Positions 36,389-46,684 of a DNA stretch of 64,000 nucleotides are shown here, one piece after another. Location of the stretch: the NCBI RefSeq assembly GCF_024124765.2, contig NZ_JAMXSR020000003.1, positions 1 through 64,000 of the forward strand. Direction: 5' to 3'. This DNA is from Sphingomonas sp. H160509 (GTDB lineage Bacteria; Pseudomonadota; Alphaproteobacteria; Sphingomonadales; Sphingomonadaceae). The notes beneath the pieces were generated by a model that worked only from the letters and a program-made list of their open reading frames with translations, did not search any database and had not been told where the DNA came from. Numbering within the stretch: the first letter of the stretch is position 1; each line of letters opens with the position of its first letter. Both the position numbers and the translations under genes were made by a program.

Positions 36389-39300
36389 GCGGAGGCGGCA
36401 CCGCGATCAGCGGCGCCCGCACCGTCGTCAATGCCGGTACAATCACCGATGTGGCCGGCTCCAGCGCAGCCGACGCGAACGCAACGGGCGTGACGGGCTT
36501 CACCACGCTGACGAACAGCGGCACGATCCGGGTGGACGGCACCGCCGTGCAGGGCAGCTATTATTACAGCGCCATGCAGATCATCAACAGCGGCGTGATT
36601 GAGAGCCGCAAGGCGAGCGCCGTCACGCTGGGCTATGGCAGCGTATTAACTAACGAAGCGTCCGGCACGATTCAGGGGATGACCGCGGTCGACCTGACGA
36701 GCGGCGGAACGATCATCAATCGTGGCACGATCGTCGGCAATGTGGGGACGCTACCCTATGCATATGGCAGCGCGGTCTATGTCGCCGATGGCGGCACCGT
36801 TGCCGGCAACGTGACGTTCGGGACGTACTCCGACCTGTTCCTGCAAACCGGCACCGCGACAGGGGGTAAGCGGGACGATCGACGGCGGTGATGGGTTCGA
36901 TATCTTCGGCTGGTCGCGCAAGGCCAGCGACAGCATTGCGCTGGGCCAGCAGGTATCGGTCAATTTCGAAGCCAGTTATATCGAGGCGCTCGGCACCGAC
37001 ACCCGCGTGACGTTAACCGCAGCGGATCGGGTCACGAACGATCTCTATCTCAGAGGTGACGGCACGATCGTCAACGAAGCGACGGTCGACGGCGCCGCAA
37101 AGACCTATCTTCCGTTTGGGACGGCCGGACTGGCCCAGACCAACGGGCTAGCCGCCTTCGTCAACCGGGGGTACGATCTCGGGCGGCGTGAACGGCACGC
37201 TGTACGCCTTCACCAACAACGGCATGATCGGTGCAGAATCGCTCCAGTTCAACGCGGTGTATCAGGGCATTTCGTCGGGGACGCTGTCGTTCGACAACAG
37301 CGGTACGATCGCCTCGTCGAGCGGCTCTTTCGCCGCAAGCTTGGACGGGTATGGCCTAGACGGTCTCACCGCCACCAACAGCGGCACGATTATCGGCGGG
37401 CTAGCGGTTTCGGCATCGTTCATCGAGCAGGCTGCGCCCGCCAAGCTCGTGATTGCCAACAGCGGCATGATCACCGCAACCGATGGGCCGACACTGGCGA
37501 TATACGTCAACGACCGATCCTCTTATCCCTATTATGCTCCGAGCGGCGCAAGCGTGGTCACGCTAACCAACAGCGGCACTATCACCGCTGGCAGCACGTC
37601 CGGTGCTGCGGTCGTGCTGTCCATGCAGGACAATGCCAGCCCGACGGCCTCGACCTACGCGATCACCAATATAGGCACGATCGCAGCAACCGGCGACGGC
37701 ACCATCCGTACCTATCCATATTGGTACGGCACGAACATCACCTACACCGATCCCGCCGTGGGCCTGTCGGTCTATGCCGGCAACGCCGTGACTGGGACGA
37801 TCGTCAACAGCGGCACGATCGAGGCGACCGGCACGGCCGCGGTCGCGCTGCTGGTCTCGGGCACCGGGCTCGACCTTACCAATAGTGGTACGATCCGGGG
37901 CGGCACCGGCACCGTGCTGGCGACCGATGACCTCCTGGCCAACGATATTGGCGGCACGATGCTGGCCGGCGCGATCCAGACGATCGGCAGCGGGAACGAT
38001 CGCATCGTCAACACCGGTTCGATCTTTTCGGTTCGATCTTCGGTTCGGTCGATCTCGGTCGCGGCAACGATGCAATCGAGAACCGCGGCCGGATCGAAGG
38101 TAATGTCATGCTGGGCGCGGGCGACGACAGCTTTCTCCAGCACGCCGATGCAGTGCTGGTCGGCACCGTTGATGCGGGCGAAGGCACTGACGGCCTGATC
38201 GTCGATGCAACCGTAGGCGGTGCAGTGAATGGCGACCAGTTCGTCAATTTCGAGCGCTTCACGCAGGTCGGCAGCGGCAATGTCGCCTATTCGGGGACCT
38301 TCCGCTTCGACACGATTGGAGTTTCTGGCGGCAACGTGACGGTCGCGGCCGGGCAGGTGCTGAGCAGCGTCGGCGCGGTAACGATCACCGGCGTGGCGGG
38401 CGCCGAAACCGTGACCAACGCGGGCACGATCACCGGCAGCGTCGATATGGGCGCGGGCGACGACCGCGTCGTCAACACCGGTTCGATCCGCGGCGCCGTC
38501 CTGCTGGGTGCGGGCAACGACCGCTTTCGTCGAGGGCGCCGGGAGTTCTGTCATGGGTGGCGTCGATGGCGGCGTGGGCGACGACCTGTATACCGTCATG
38601 CTCGCCAGCAACCGGAGCAGCATCGGCCAGCGCAGCAATTTCGAGCGACTGAGTATCGAGGGCAACGGCACGTTGGAGCTGACGCTCGACCAGGGCTTCC
38701 AGTCGATCGCACTCGTGGGCACCGGCCTCAATCTGGCGCTTGCTGGCTTTACGGTCGGCGCAGTGACCGGGTCGGACGCAGCCGAGACGCTGGCGGTCGA
38801 CGGCGATATCGCGACGATCTCGCTCGATGCCGGCAACGACGAACTGGCGCTCGGTACGATGCGCGCGAATGGGCTTTACATGGGTGGGGCAGGAACCGAC
38901 CTGTTGCGCTTCACCGCGAACGCACCGGTGACGCTGGCGGGCACCGCGACGGGCTTCGAGCGCGTCGCGCTTGCAGGCGGCGCGCTGACCGTGGCGGGAA
39001 CGCTCGGCACCACCGGCACTGCGCTGACCTTTGACGATGCCGCGCAGAGCGTCACCGTGGCTACGGGGGGTACGCTCGTCGGCGCGATCGATCTCGGGGC
39101 GGGCAATGACGGCTTCCGCCTGGCGGCAGGCGGCACGCTCCTCGGCACCGTCTCGGGTGGGGCCGGGACCGACACCGCAACGCTCGAGCTGGCGGGCGAC
39201 CGCACGCTCGGCACCGACATGCTGCGCGACTTCGAGATCCTGAACAGCGAGGGCAACGGGACGCTAACGTTGACGGGCGCTCAGAGCTATGAGCACGTGA

Positions 39301-41079
39301 ATGCTGCGGCCAACCTGACGGTCGGTTCTGGTGCGTCGCTGATGGCGCCGGTCGAGTTCGGGGCGGGCGACAACCGCTTTACGATCGCGGGCGCTTTCGC
39401 GGGGTCGGTCGACGGCGGAAACGGCACCGACACGATACTGGTATCGGGCGGCAGCGCCGCGGCACCCGTCGCATTCAGCTCCATCGCGAACGTCGAGGCG
39501 TTCGGCATGACCGCAGGCTATGCGACGATCGCCGGCAATGCGTCGCTAAGCAATGTCGACATGTCGGGCGGTCGACTTGTCGGCTTGGCTGGATCAACGA
39601 TCCGTGCGGCGCAGATCGCGGTGCGCTCGGGTGCGACCTTCGGGTCGGCCGGTTCGGTGATCGGCAACATCGCGGTTGCCGGCACGCTCAGCCCCGGTGC
39701 ATCGCCGGGCACGATGACGGTAACCGGCAACGTTTCGCTCGCGAGCGGATCGGTGTCGCTGTTTGAGATTACGCCGACCATCGCCGACAAGCTGGTGATC
39801 GACGGCGGGCTTTCGATCGCGTCGGGCGCCACGCTGCGCATCGTCGCGGACGGTGCGATCCGGCCGGGGACCTCGTACGACCTGATCGTCGCGAGTGGCG
39901 GGATCAGCGGCAGCTATACGACGATCGATAAGACCGCGTCGCTGTTCGGCTTCGTCGTGCAGCGTGCCGACCGCATTCAGCTGCTCAGCCAGTTCCTTGG
40001 CGATCCGGCATTCAGCCCGCAGATCACGCGCAGCGTCGCTTACACCAATGCCGCGATCCAGGTGCAGCCAGCGACTAGCACACTGTTCGCTGCACTGCCG
40101 TCGCTGCTGACCGCCAGCGGTGCGTCGAACCCGTTGGCGTTCGCGCAGCTGACTCCTGAGGCCTATGCGTCGGCGACGCAGATGGGCGTCGACCAGACGC
40201 TTAGCCTGACCGACGTCGCACGCGGGCCGGGCTTTGCGACCTCTGACCGCGAGGACGTCGGCGTGTTTACCTTCGCGCAAGGGATCGCGCAGTGGCACAC
40301 GCTCGGCGCCGATCGCGACGAAGGCACCGCCAAGGCGCGTACCAGCGGCTACGGCTTCCTCGGCGGGATCGGCATCGGCAACCGCGACTGGTCGGTCGGT
40401 GCGTTCGCTGGCTATCTCGACAGCCGCCAGCGGATCGCCTCGCTTGGGGCAGCAACTAGCATCGACGGCGTCGTCGCCGGCGTGCATGGCCGCTATGCCG
40501 CAAGCAACATCCGAATTGGCGCATCGATCCCTTTATGATGGCAGCGACGCGCGCACAACGCGCGCGCTGCCGGGGGCAAGCAGCGCGACCGAGCGCTATG
40601 GTCTGCACAACTGGGCGAGCGACGTGTCGGTCGGCTATGCGCTGGCAATGGCGAACGACTGGACGCTGACGCCCAAGGTCGGCGTCACCTACGTCCGCAC
40701 CACGCGCGACCGGGTGAGCGAGGCAGGCGGACCGTTCGCGCTGACCGTCGCCCGTAATCGTCATGTAACGGGCTTTACCGATGCTGGCGTAACGTTCGCA
40801 CGCAGCGAAACGTCCGATGCCGTGTTCCGACCGTATATTGGGTTTGGCGCCCGGACCCGGATCAATGGCAAGCGAGCAGATGCAATCGCTGGCTATGTTG
40901 GCGCGCCGCTGACGCTAACCGCTCTGGGTGCACCACGCGCTCAGTTGGCCGGTACTGCGTCGGCTGGAGTCGCGTATTGCCTGCCGACTGGCGTCGAACT
41001 GTTCTCAACGGTCGAGGCGCAGACCGGCCGCGACGATCACCGGGAGAGCATCTCGACAGGTGCAAGGTTGCGGTTCTGA
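36389..41079 (+). pseudogene. Autotransporter adhesin (type Va), N-terminus lost, at least five frame changes
   Basis: A surface beta-helix adhesin with an outer-membrane beta-barrel for its own export. The passenger (about 36390-40000) is full of T-N-S-G-T-I type repeats (TLTNSGTIRV, TATNSGTIIGG, TLTNSGTITAG, DLTNSGTIRGG) and later GAGDD/GAGND repeats. A linker with TVTGNVSLASGSV and the LTPEAYAS segment leads into the barrel (GVFTFAQGIAQWHTLGADRD onward), ending with the outer-membrane signal GARLRF. Breaks fall at the G runs 36862-36866 and 37167-37171, a 14-base tandem duplication at 38016-38040, 38521-38522 and 40529-40531. No signal peptide or start exists because the 5' end is replaced by the IS481 fragment, so export should fail unless a start lies elsewhere. 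Confidence 0.85.
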
Positions 41080-41314
41080 TTTGATCTTCCCCGGATCGAC
41101 AAACACGGTGGGTTATCTCGTCATACTTTGTTCGGCGTATTCAAGCCTTCGATAGAGGATGGGTGGCGGGGGAAACCGAATGCCGAAAATGTCGAATACA
41201 AGCCCGTTCGACGCCGGTCTACAATCAAGCGGACGGAACGGGCGTGCAACAAGACATGAACAGAGCAGGACGAATTTACTTTCGTTTTCAAAACCAATGA
41301 ATCATAGAATCTTC

Positions 41315-41761
41315 ATGCCGATCCGACATGAAAACCGTTGGCTATACCCAATCGACTGGGAACAGTTGTCGGGCACGATCCGCTTCAAGCGGGCTGGCGC
41401 GCGATGTGAGCGGTGCGCGCGACCGCATCTGAAGCGGATTGCACATTTAGGGGATGGTCGCTGGTGGGATGCCACCACATCATGCTGGCGATCGGATCAG
41501 GGCAAACGAATATCGATGAAAAGTAACGTCAACCTCTCTTCAGTTCGCACAACCTATGTGGTGCTAGCCTGCGCACATCTCGACCATGACCCAACCAACA
41601 GTCTACCAACCAATCTACAGGCGCTCTGTCAGCGCTGCCACATGATCAACGACGCCGTCGAACATCGCTGGCAGCGCTGGTGGAACGTCTTTCGTCTTCG
41701 CGCCATACGCGATCTGTACGAGGATCCGCGACTGGCACGTGACCGCCTGTTGCGGCGTTGA
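41315..41761 (+). CDS. HNH-endonuclease-like protein
   Basis: A 148-residue protein with two CxxC pairs (CERC and CQRC) around the core ACAHLDHDPTNSLPTNLQAL followed by CHMINDAVEH. This is the beta-beta-alpha metal fold of HNH nucleases, with AHLDH supplying the histidines. The insert between the first pair and the core (DGRWWDATTSCWRSDQG) is longer than usual. A longer frame to 41159 exists, but the MPIRHENRWLYPIDWE start is typical of small phage- and plasmid-type HNH proteins. Its target is unknown; it stands alone downstream of the autotransporter. Confidence 0.7.
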   Translation: MPIRHENRWLYPIDWEQLSGTIRFKRAGARCERCARPHLKRIAHLGDGRWWDATTSCWRSDQGKRISMKSNVNLSSVRTTYVVLACAHLDHDPTNSLPTNLQALCQRCHMINDAVEHRWQRWWNVFRLRAIRDLYEDPRLARDRLLRR

Positions 41762-42017
41762 TAGTGGATTACCCTGCCCCCAGTAAATTACCCGTGCTTA
41801 AACATCGATCCAAGGGGTACCGCGACTATCGCTAAGCCAGCGGGGATTAGGGATAAGGCGTCTTGTTAGACAATCGCCTACCGTCAATCGCCGACAACCG
41901 TCCACCACGGGATCATTTATACGGCACCGCAAGTAAAAGCGGCTGTTAGCTTGGCGCGCAAGGCCGATCGCAAACGCGCCGAAAAGGATCAGTAAGCCTC
42001 AGGGTTTGGTTAGACCG

Positions 42018-42368
42018 TCACCGTGTGGGTGCGTGCTGCTTGCTCAGGCGGCGGACAACAGAGACAAGCTTCGCCATGGCGGGGTCACGGATCGGCTCGG
42101 CGAGCCGCATCTCCCGGCTTCGTCCATCGATCGTCAGGCCAACCGTATACGTGCGCGCATCGGGCTTCGCGATATCGGTGGAAGGCTCGCAACCGAAGAA
42201 GTCAGCCTGATCGGCAAGGCTGGTGAGTTCCTGACGCTCGGGCGTTGCAAGGTCGCCGAACGAAACGGTCTGTTCCTTCGCAAGCCCCGGAAAATGGGCG
42301 AGGCCTCCCTCGATCCGTACCCGGGCTTCGCCCGTCACGGTCTCGTCGCAAGCCTTGCCCATCTGCAT
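42018..42368 (-). CDS. Emfourin-type inhibitor of the adjacent M4 protease
   Basis: A 116-residue cytoplasmic protein without signal peptide. VRIEGGLAHFPGLAKEQTVS followed by helices and a final strand (TYTVGLTIDGRSREMRL) matches the pattern of emfourin (M4in), the slow-tight-binding inhibitor encoded beside protealysin in Serratia. Its ATG overlaps the protease stop (TGATG), which couples the translation of inhibitor and protease. The call rests on the pattern and the neighbour; sequence identity to characterised emfourin is probably low. Confidence 0.75.
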   Translation of the reverse strand: MQMGKACDETVTGEARVRIEGGLAHFPGLAKEQTVSFGDLATPERQELTSLADQADFFGCEPSTDIAKPDARTYTVGLTIDGRSREMRLAEPIRDPAMAKLVSVVRRLSKQHAPTR

Positions 42369-43448
42369 CAGATCACTCCAACCGTTGTCCATGCTTCGGC
42401 GACGGCTGTCGTCTCGGCACTGTCCGTACCGTGCAAACGTCCCGCGACGTCGATGGTGACGCGGGCAAAGCCGGCGAAGTCCGTGTTGGCCCGCGTATTG
42501 GGGTCCAGCAGCGCATTGTACCATATCCGACCGGCGCGGTCCCATGCGTTTCCACCGATCGTCGTCGCGGCCAGGTAGAAGGCCCGGTTCGGGATACCGG
42601 AGTTGATGTGAACCCCACCATTGTCCTGATTGGTGCGGACAAAATCGTCCATGTGGCCCGGCTGTGGGTCCTTGCCGAGGACTGGATCGTCATAGGCCGT
42701 TCCGGGCTCCTTCATCGACCGCAGCGCGACGCCTTTGACCGCCGAAGTCAGCAGTCCGGCACCAATGAGCCAGTCCGCCTGGTCGGCGGTCTGGCCGAGA
42801 AGCTTCTGCTTCACCAAGCTGCCGAACACGTCAGAGATGCTTTCGTTAAGCGCGCCCGACTGGTTGAAGTAGGCGAGCCCTGCCTCCTTCTCGGTGACGC
42901 CGTGGGTGAGCTCGTGACCAATGACATCGAGCGCGATCGTGAAGCGGTTGAAAAGCTCGCCATCGCCATCGCCAAACACCATCTGCGTGCCGTCCCAGAA
43001 GGCGTTGTCGTAGTCCTGATCGTAATGGACCGTGGCGTCGAGCGGCAGCCCGGCATCGTCGATCGAGTTGCGCTGATAGGCCTCCCAGAACAGCGCAAAT
43101 GTTGCACCGAGACCGTCATACGCCTCGTCGACCGCGATATCGCCGGTCGGCCCCTCCCCCTTCATGCCGCACGACCACAGAACCAGGCGCTTCAGGTTCG
43201 CCGCCAGCGTCTCGGATCGTTCGAAGTGGACTGGGCACAAGGAGGTTGCCCGCAGCCGACCGCCGTCGGGCGAGATCTCCGGTGACGGGCCCCGCCGTGC
43301 TAGCCCGGACGATCCGGATGGTCGGGTCGATCATCAGGCTGTGCATTGCCATGGCGCGCAGAGCAGGTGAGCCGTTCTCGGCAATCTTGGAGAGGATGTA
43401 GGGCGGCAGGATGCAGTGAAGCGAATGCCGATGGGTGGACATGCACAT
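42368..43448 (-). CDS. Protealysin-like M4 metalloprotease, frameshifted
   Basis: A thermolysin-family zinc protease of about 359 residues. The short propeptide has no signal peptide but carries HSLHCILPPYILSKIAENG, the conserved propeptide motif of protealysin-like enzymes. The mature part shows AVDEAYDGLGATFALFWEAY, the zinc site HELTHGVTEKEAGL with its second site NESISDVFG, and the C-terminal NGGVHINSGIPNRAFYLAA. One extra base in the C run 43156-43160 breaks the frame in the propeptide-to-catalytic linker. AAGGAG precedes ATG 43448. Enzymes of this kind act inside the cell or are released by unusual routes; several promote host-cell invasion. Confidence 0.9.
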
Positions 43449-43467
43449 GATCGTGTCTCCTTATCGA

Positions 43468-44230
43468 TTAGCGGCGGGAGTGGCGAAGCGCGAAGGGTAC
43501 GAGCGCGACCCACATGATGGTGATGAAAGCGAGAAACTGGCTGGTCTGCGCCGGGCCGCCCGGGAGGTAACCAAAGCCGCCTAGCGAGGCGGCGTAGAGT
43601 TCGAACGAAATGACCGATACGCCGATCGCCAGCACATCGGCATCTCCCCCACTTTCCTCCTGGGTTCCGAACCAGCGCAGCGCGATGACGAACAGCGTGA
43701 TGATGGCGATCAGGATCAAGCGGATGACGATGTCGGTGCCAGCAATCCCAATGGCGAGGGGGGTAAAGCGTTACTGCCTCAACCGGGAATAGCTTCACTA
43801 GGCTGGTGTAATATGGCTCGGGCGTTGGGTCAGGCCGGCGCCCAGGTCTTACCAACGGCGTTGATGATCGTCGAAGCCGCAGCGTGCCGCGCAGGGCTGA
43901 CCGCGAGGACGCCACGCCGTCATTGGCAAATGCCGCGATCGCCCGCTGTACGGCTGCCGCGTACCGCGACACCTCCGCATCGCTGGGTGTAAGCGCGACG
44001 CCGATCATCGTCGCCTGTTCGCAGCGATCCAGGATCGTGGCGAATGCCGGTCGGTCCAGGGCCTCGGAGCTTTGCATCGAAGCGAACCGATCGCGTTCGT
44101 TACCGAGCGCCGTGCGTAGACCGAATATCGTATCGAAGAAGCGCGGGAGATAGCGGGGGTTCTCGGTCAATGCCTGAAGCTGATCGATGAGCGCGTCTGC
44201 AGCCTCCACAGCCTGGGTAAAGGTGGTCAT
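43468..44230 (-). CDS. Membrane protein with helical N-terminal domain, frameshifted
   Basis: About 254 residues. The N-terminal half is helical and soluble (MTTFTQAVEAADALIDQLQA and similar heptads). After the sequence SLVKLFPVEAVTLYP come three membrane helices (VIRLILIAIITLFVIALRWF, VISFELYAASLGGFGYL, FLAFITIMWVALVPFAL). A frame change at the G run 43758-43763 separates the first half from the second. GAGGAG precedes the start. No family is recognised. It is spaced 10 bases from the lipoprotein and 19 from the protease, so it belongs to one operon with both. Confidence 0.65.
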
Positions 44231-44240
44231 TGGATCCTCC

Positions 44241-45259
44241 TCAGGAAGGGTTGGCGATCGACGCGATGAGTCCGAGCGCGCGCGTGATACGATCGATGTT
44301 CAGTCGAGCCGCTGCGCGGCGCTGCTGCGGCGATAAGCGACCTGCCAAGGCATCCCGCAGCCCGGCCTGGGCTTTTGCCGTGAGATCAATCGCGTCTGCC
44401 ACCTCGGCCGCCCGTACGGGTCCCTGCTTCGCGGCCTCGCGGGCGGCAAAAACACGGCCGGCAAGCTGCTCGCGCTGTTCGGCCGTCAGACTGGTGCGAT
44501 TGCGAAGGTAGGTTCGGAACAGCGCGTTGCCGTAGAGATCGTCGGCGTTGCGCGCCGCCCCCTGCCCCAGGCCGTGACCTGAACAGACAGCGATGCCAGT
44601 GCGCGATCGACGACGGCGCCGCGTTCGCCAACCAATGCGCGCACGTTGCGGGTTTGCCGCGCTTCACGCGCGAGGTCGTTGGCAAACGTGATTAGCGCAA
44701 CGACGCTCTGCCCTTGTTCGCTGGCGACAGCGGCGTTGACGTTTGGCAGGTCAGTGCCGACGACAAAGTTCGTGAACCGGGCCAGCCGGTCGGCCTGATC
44801 GGCGAACGCCGAGATTTCGGCCGATACGTCGGTCTTGGGGGCGTCGAGAATGGCCGCTAGCGCGTCAGCGTATCCACCAATTGCGGCCAGCAGTGCGACA
44901 CGTGGTTCCAGTACCGCTCGTGGACTGCTCCCGATGTCGATTTCGAACGCCGTATAGCCAGGGGCGGGTGCCTCGTTCGCAAGGCATAGAGGTGCCGGCG
45001 GTGCGGTCGGTGCCGTAGGCACCTGGATGCGGAGCGGGGTGGCCGGCAGGCAGCTTGGATCACTCGCGACCAGCGCTGCAGCAGCCTCCCGACGGCGCAG
45101 CTCTATCGCGTCGAAATAGGCCGTCGTGGCGAGGACTGCCTCCCGGCCTCGGGCCTGGACCGTCCCAGCGGTTTTGAGCTGAATTGCGTTTGTCGCACAT
45201 CCCACCAGAAGAGGCAGGCCTGTTAGGACAGGCAGAAGGGAAATGACGCGGCAGCGCAT
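44241..45259 (-). CDS. Lipoprotein of unknown function, frameshifted
   Basis: Starts at ATG 45259 after AAGGAGA; a frame start at 45289 is too early. The signal peptide ends in the lipobox LLVGC. The mature protein is almost entirely helical, with segments such as ALAAILDAPKTDVSAEISAF and LITFANDLAREARQTRNVR. One missing base in the C runs at 44558-44567 shifts the frame; the other frame continues NADDLYGNALFRTYLRNRTS to the stop at 44241. About 338 residues. No family recognised. Its place in the protease operon suggests an outer- or inner-membrane partner. Confidence 0.65.
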
Positions 45260-45285
45260 AACGGTCTCCTTCGGGCTTTCGGGCA

Positions 45286-45456
45286 TCATGCGCCTAAACT
45301 GCGATTCTCTCTTCTCTCTCTACGCCGCGGGATCGTCCGCACACGCGAACGGTCTGCTCGCCGATCACGCGCGCGGACAGCGGTGATGATGTTGACGACG
45401 CTGGTGATGAGCGCTGCGATACCTACAAGCATGGGGCCGTCGATCATGTCGGTCAT
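45286..45456 (-). CDS. Small single-helix membrane protein
   Basis: A 56-residue protein: MTDMIDGPMLVGIAALITSV begins it, one membrane helix (LVGIAALITSVVNIITAV) and a highly basic tail follow. GGAGAG precedes ATG 45456. It comes first in the lipoprotein, membrane protein, protease and inhibitor operon, 26 bases before the lipoprotein start. Function unknown. Confidence 0.6.
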   Translation of the reverse strand: MTDMIDGPMLVGIAALITSVVNIITAVRARDRRADRSRVRTIPRRRERRENRSLGA

Positions 45457-45531
45457 TGTCCGACTCTCCTTGTTGATCCGACCGTCGATGTTCCATATAT
45501 GTTCTTTGTAGGACAGCGCTATTTGCGGCCG

Positions 45532-45756
45532 TTACAACCTAATATTTTCGGCCTCGGTAATCAGCACCCGGACAGCGTCGCCGGTCGCCTTCTCCTCGTT
45601 CGAGAATCCGTCGAACTCCCGCAACGACCCAAAGTCGAGGTTCGTCAGGCCTTCTATCGCGAGGACTGATCGCTGATAAGTCTTGAACGCGCCGAACAGG
45701 AGCGACTGCGCGTCCAGGTCGACATCATGATCGATCAGATACGCGGAAAGCCCCAA
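45532..45756 (-). pseudogene. C-terminal fragment of a DNA/RNA non-specific endonuclease
   Basis: The 74-residue fragment contains FGAFKTYQRSVLAIEGLTN then LDFGSLREFDGFSNEE, the conserved tail of NUC1/NucA-type endonucleases (TYQ...IE..T.LDFG). The catalytic part, which would lie upstream on this strand, is missing; a different gene begins at 45834. It lies 75 bases before the small membrane protein, in the same orientation as the protease operon, of which it was probably the first gene. Confidence 0.6.
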
Positions 45757-45833
45757 TTTCGGCGCGTGATTTCACCGCTTGTGTGGCACCGTAAGGACAG
45801 TATCATTGACGCAGCAATGAGAGGTTAGTTACG

Positions 45834-46100
45834 ATGAAAGCATTGATGTTTGCCGCGTTATTTATCTCTTTCAGCGCCGCCTTTGCTCAAACAAACGAAC
45901 CTTCAAATAAGACGAGTGCTGCCGTAGCGCCGATCAAAGTGAAACCGCCCAAGACGATCTGCCGTAGCGAAGACACGACGGGCTCTATGTTCCCTACGCG
46001 GACATGCCACTCCAGGGAGGAATGGACGGCAATCGATGCGGCAAACGCCGCCAACGCCGAGCGGTTGCGGAACTCGCGCGGCACCGCAGGGCGCAACTAG
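45834..46100 (+). CDS. Small exported protein of sphingomonad type
   Basis: An 88-residue protein with a signal peptide (MKALMFAALFISFSAAFA, cleaved after AFA). The mature part has two cysteines in ICRSEDTTGSMFPTRTCHSR that may form a disulfide. This short C-x-TGSM-x-R-x-C pattern is one I associate with many small periplasmic proteins of sphingomonads; no function is known. Its ATG follows AGAGG by eight bases. Confidence 0.6.
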   Translation: MKALMFAALFISFSAAFAQTNEPSNKTSAAVAPIKVKPPKTICRSEDTTGSMFPTRTCHSREEWTAIDAANAANAERLRNSRGTAGRN

Positions 46101-46174
46101 GTTTCTCTAGTCAAGGCAGGGCGATCCCGCGCATTCTATCCTGATGGGGAGGGTCTGGAACTACGAACAAAGTT

Positions 46175-46642
46175 TTACTTCTGTCCGAAGAATGCCTTCG
46201 TTTCCGCAGGGGTTGCAAGGCGCAGGTGATTTTCCAACTCGGGCAGGGTCAACTTAACTTTTCCGGCTGGTGACCGGCTTGGTTCGCTCCCCGGTCTTGG
46301 CGTACCACTAACGGCCTGATCAGCCTTCGCAACCGGCGCAGCCTGAGACGCCACCGCCTCAGCACCGGCTGACTTCACCTCAAGTGCCGTCACCCTCTGT
46401 GTCAGGAGGTCGAGGTTGATTGTTTCAGGCGTCGCCTCCAAGGCCCCGACTTTGCGCTCGAGATCGTCGATACGCTTATTTGCTGCCGCCATCCGGATTC
46501 CCGCCTCCAAACGATCCAGGTCGACCGCCACAGGGTCTACGGCTGCAGCGTTTTTGGATGCCGGCGCCTTTGGATTCCGATCGCAAGCTTCTAGCGAACC
46601 GATGATTGCGAACAAAAGAACGGCTATGGAAAGACGGCGCAT
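46175..46642 (-). CDS. Lipoprotein with short coiled coil
   Basis: A 155-residue protein with a lipoprotein signal (FAIIGSLEAC, cysteine at residue 20). Residues 40-95 form heptads typical of a coiled coil (LDRLEAGIRMAAANKRIDDL). A proline- and serine-rich linker and a short C-terminal helix (LPELENHLRLATPAETKAFF) follow. No family is recognised. Probably anchored in the outer membrane and reaching into the periplasm. Confidence 0.55.
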   Translation of the reverse strand: MRRLSIAVLLFAIIGSLEACDRNPKAPASKNAAAVDPVAVDLDRLEAGIRMAAANKRIDDLERKVGALEATPETINLDLLTQRVTALEVKSAGAEAVASQAAPVAKADQAVSGTPRPGSEPSRSPAGKVKLTLPELENHLRLATPAETKAFFGQK

Positions 46643-46684
46643 GCCGCTGTTTAGTGCGGACCTAGGGGCTAAGTCAGTCGGTGA

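Noticed and set aside
39594-40487. A 297-codon minus-strand frame
   Set aside because: Antisense to the autotransporter passenger; arginine-rich and histidine-rich like a typical shadow.
42245-43285. A 346-codon plus-strand frame
   Set aside because: Exact antisense of the M4 protease; not a gene.
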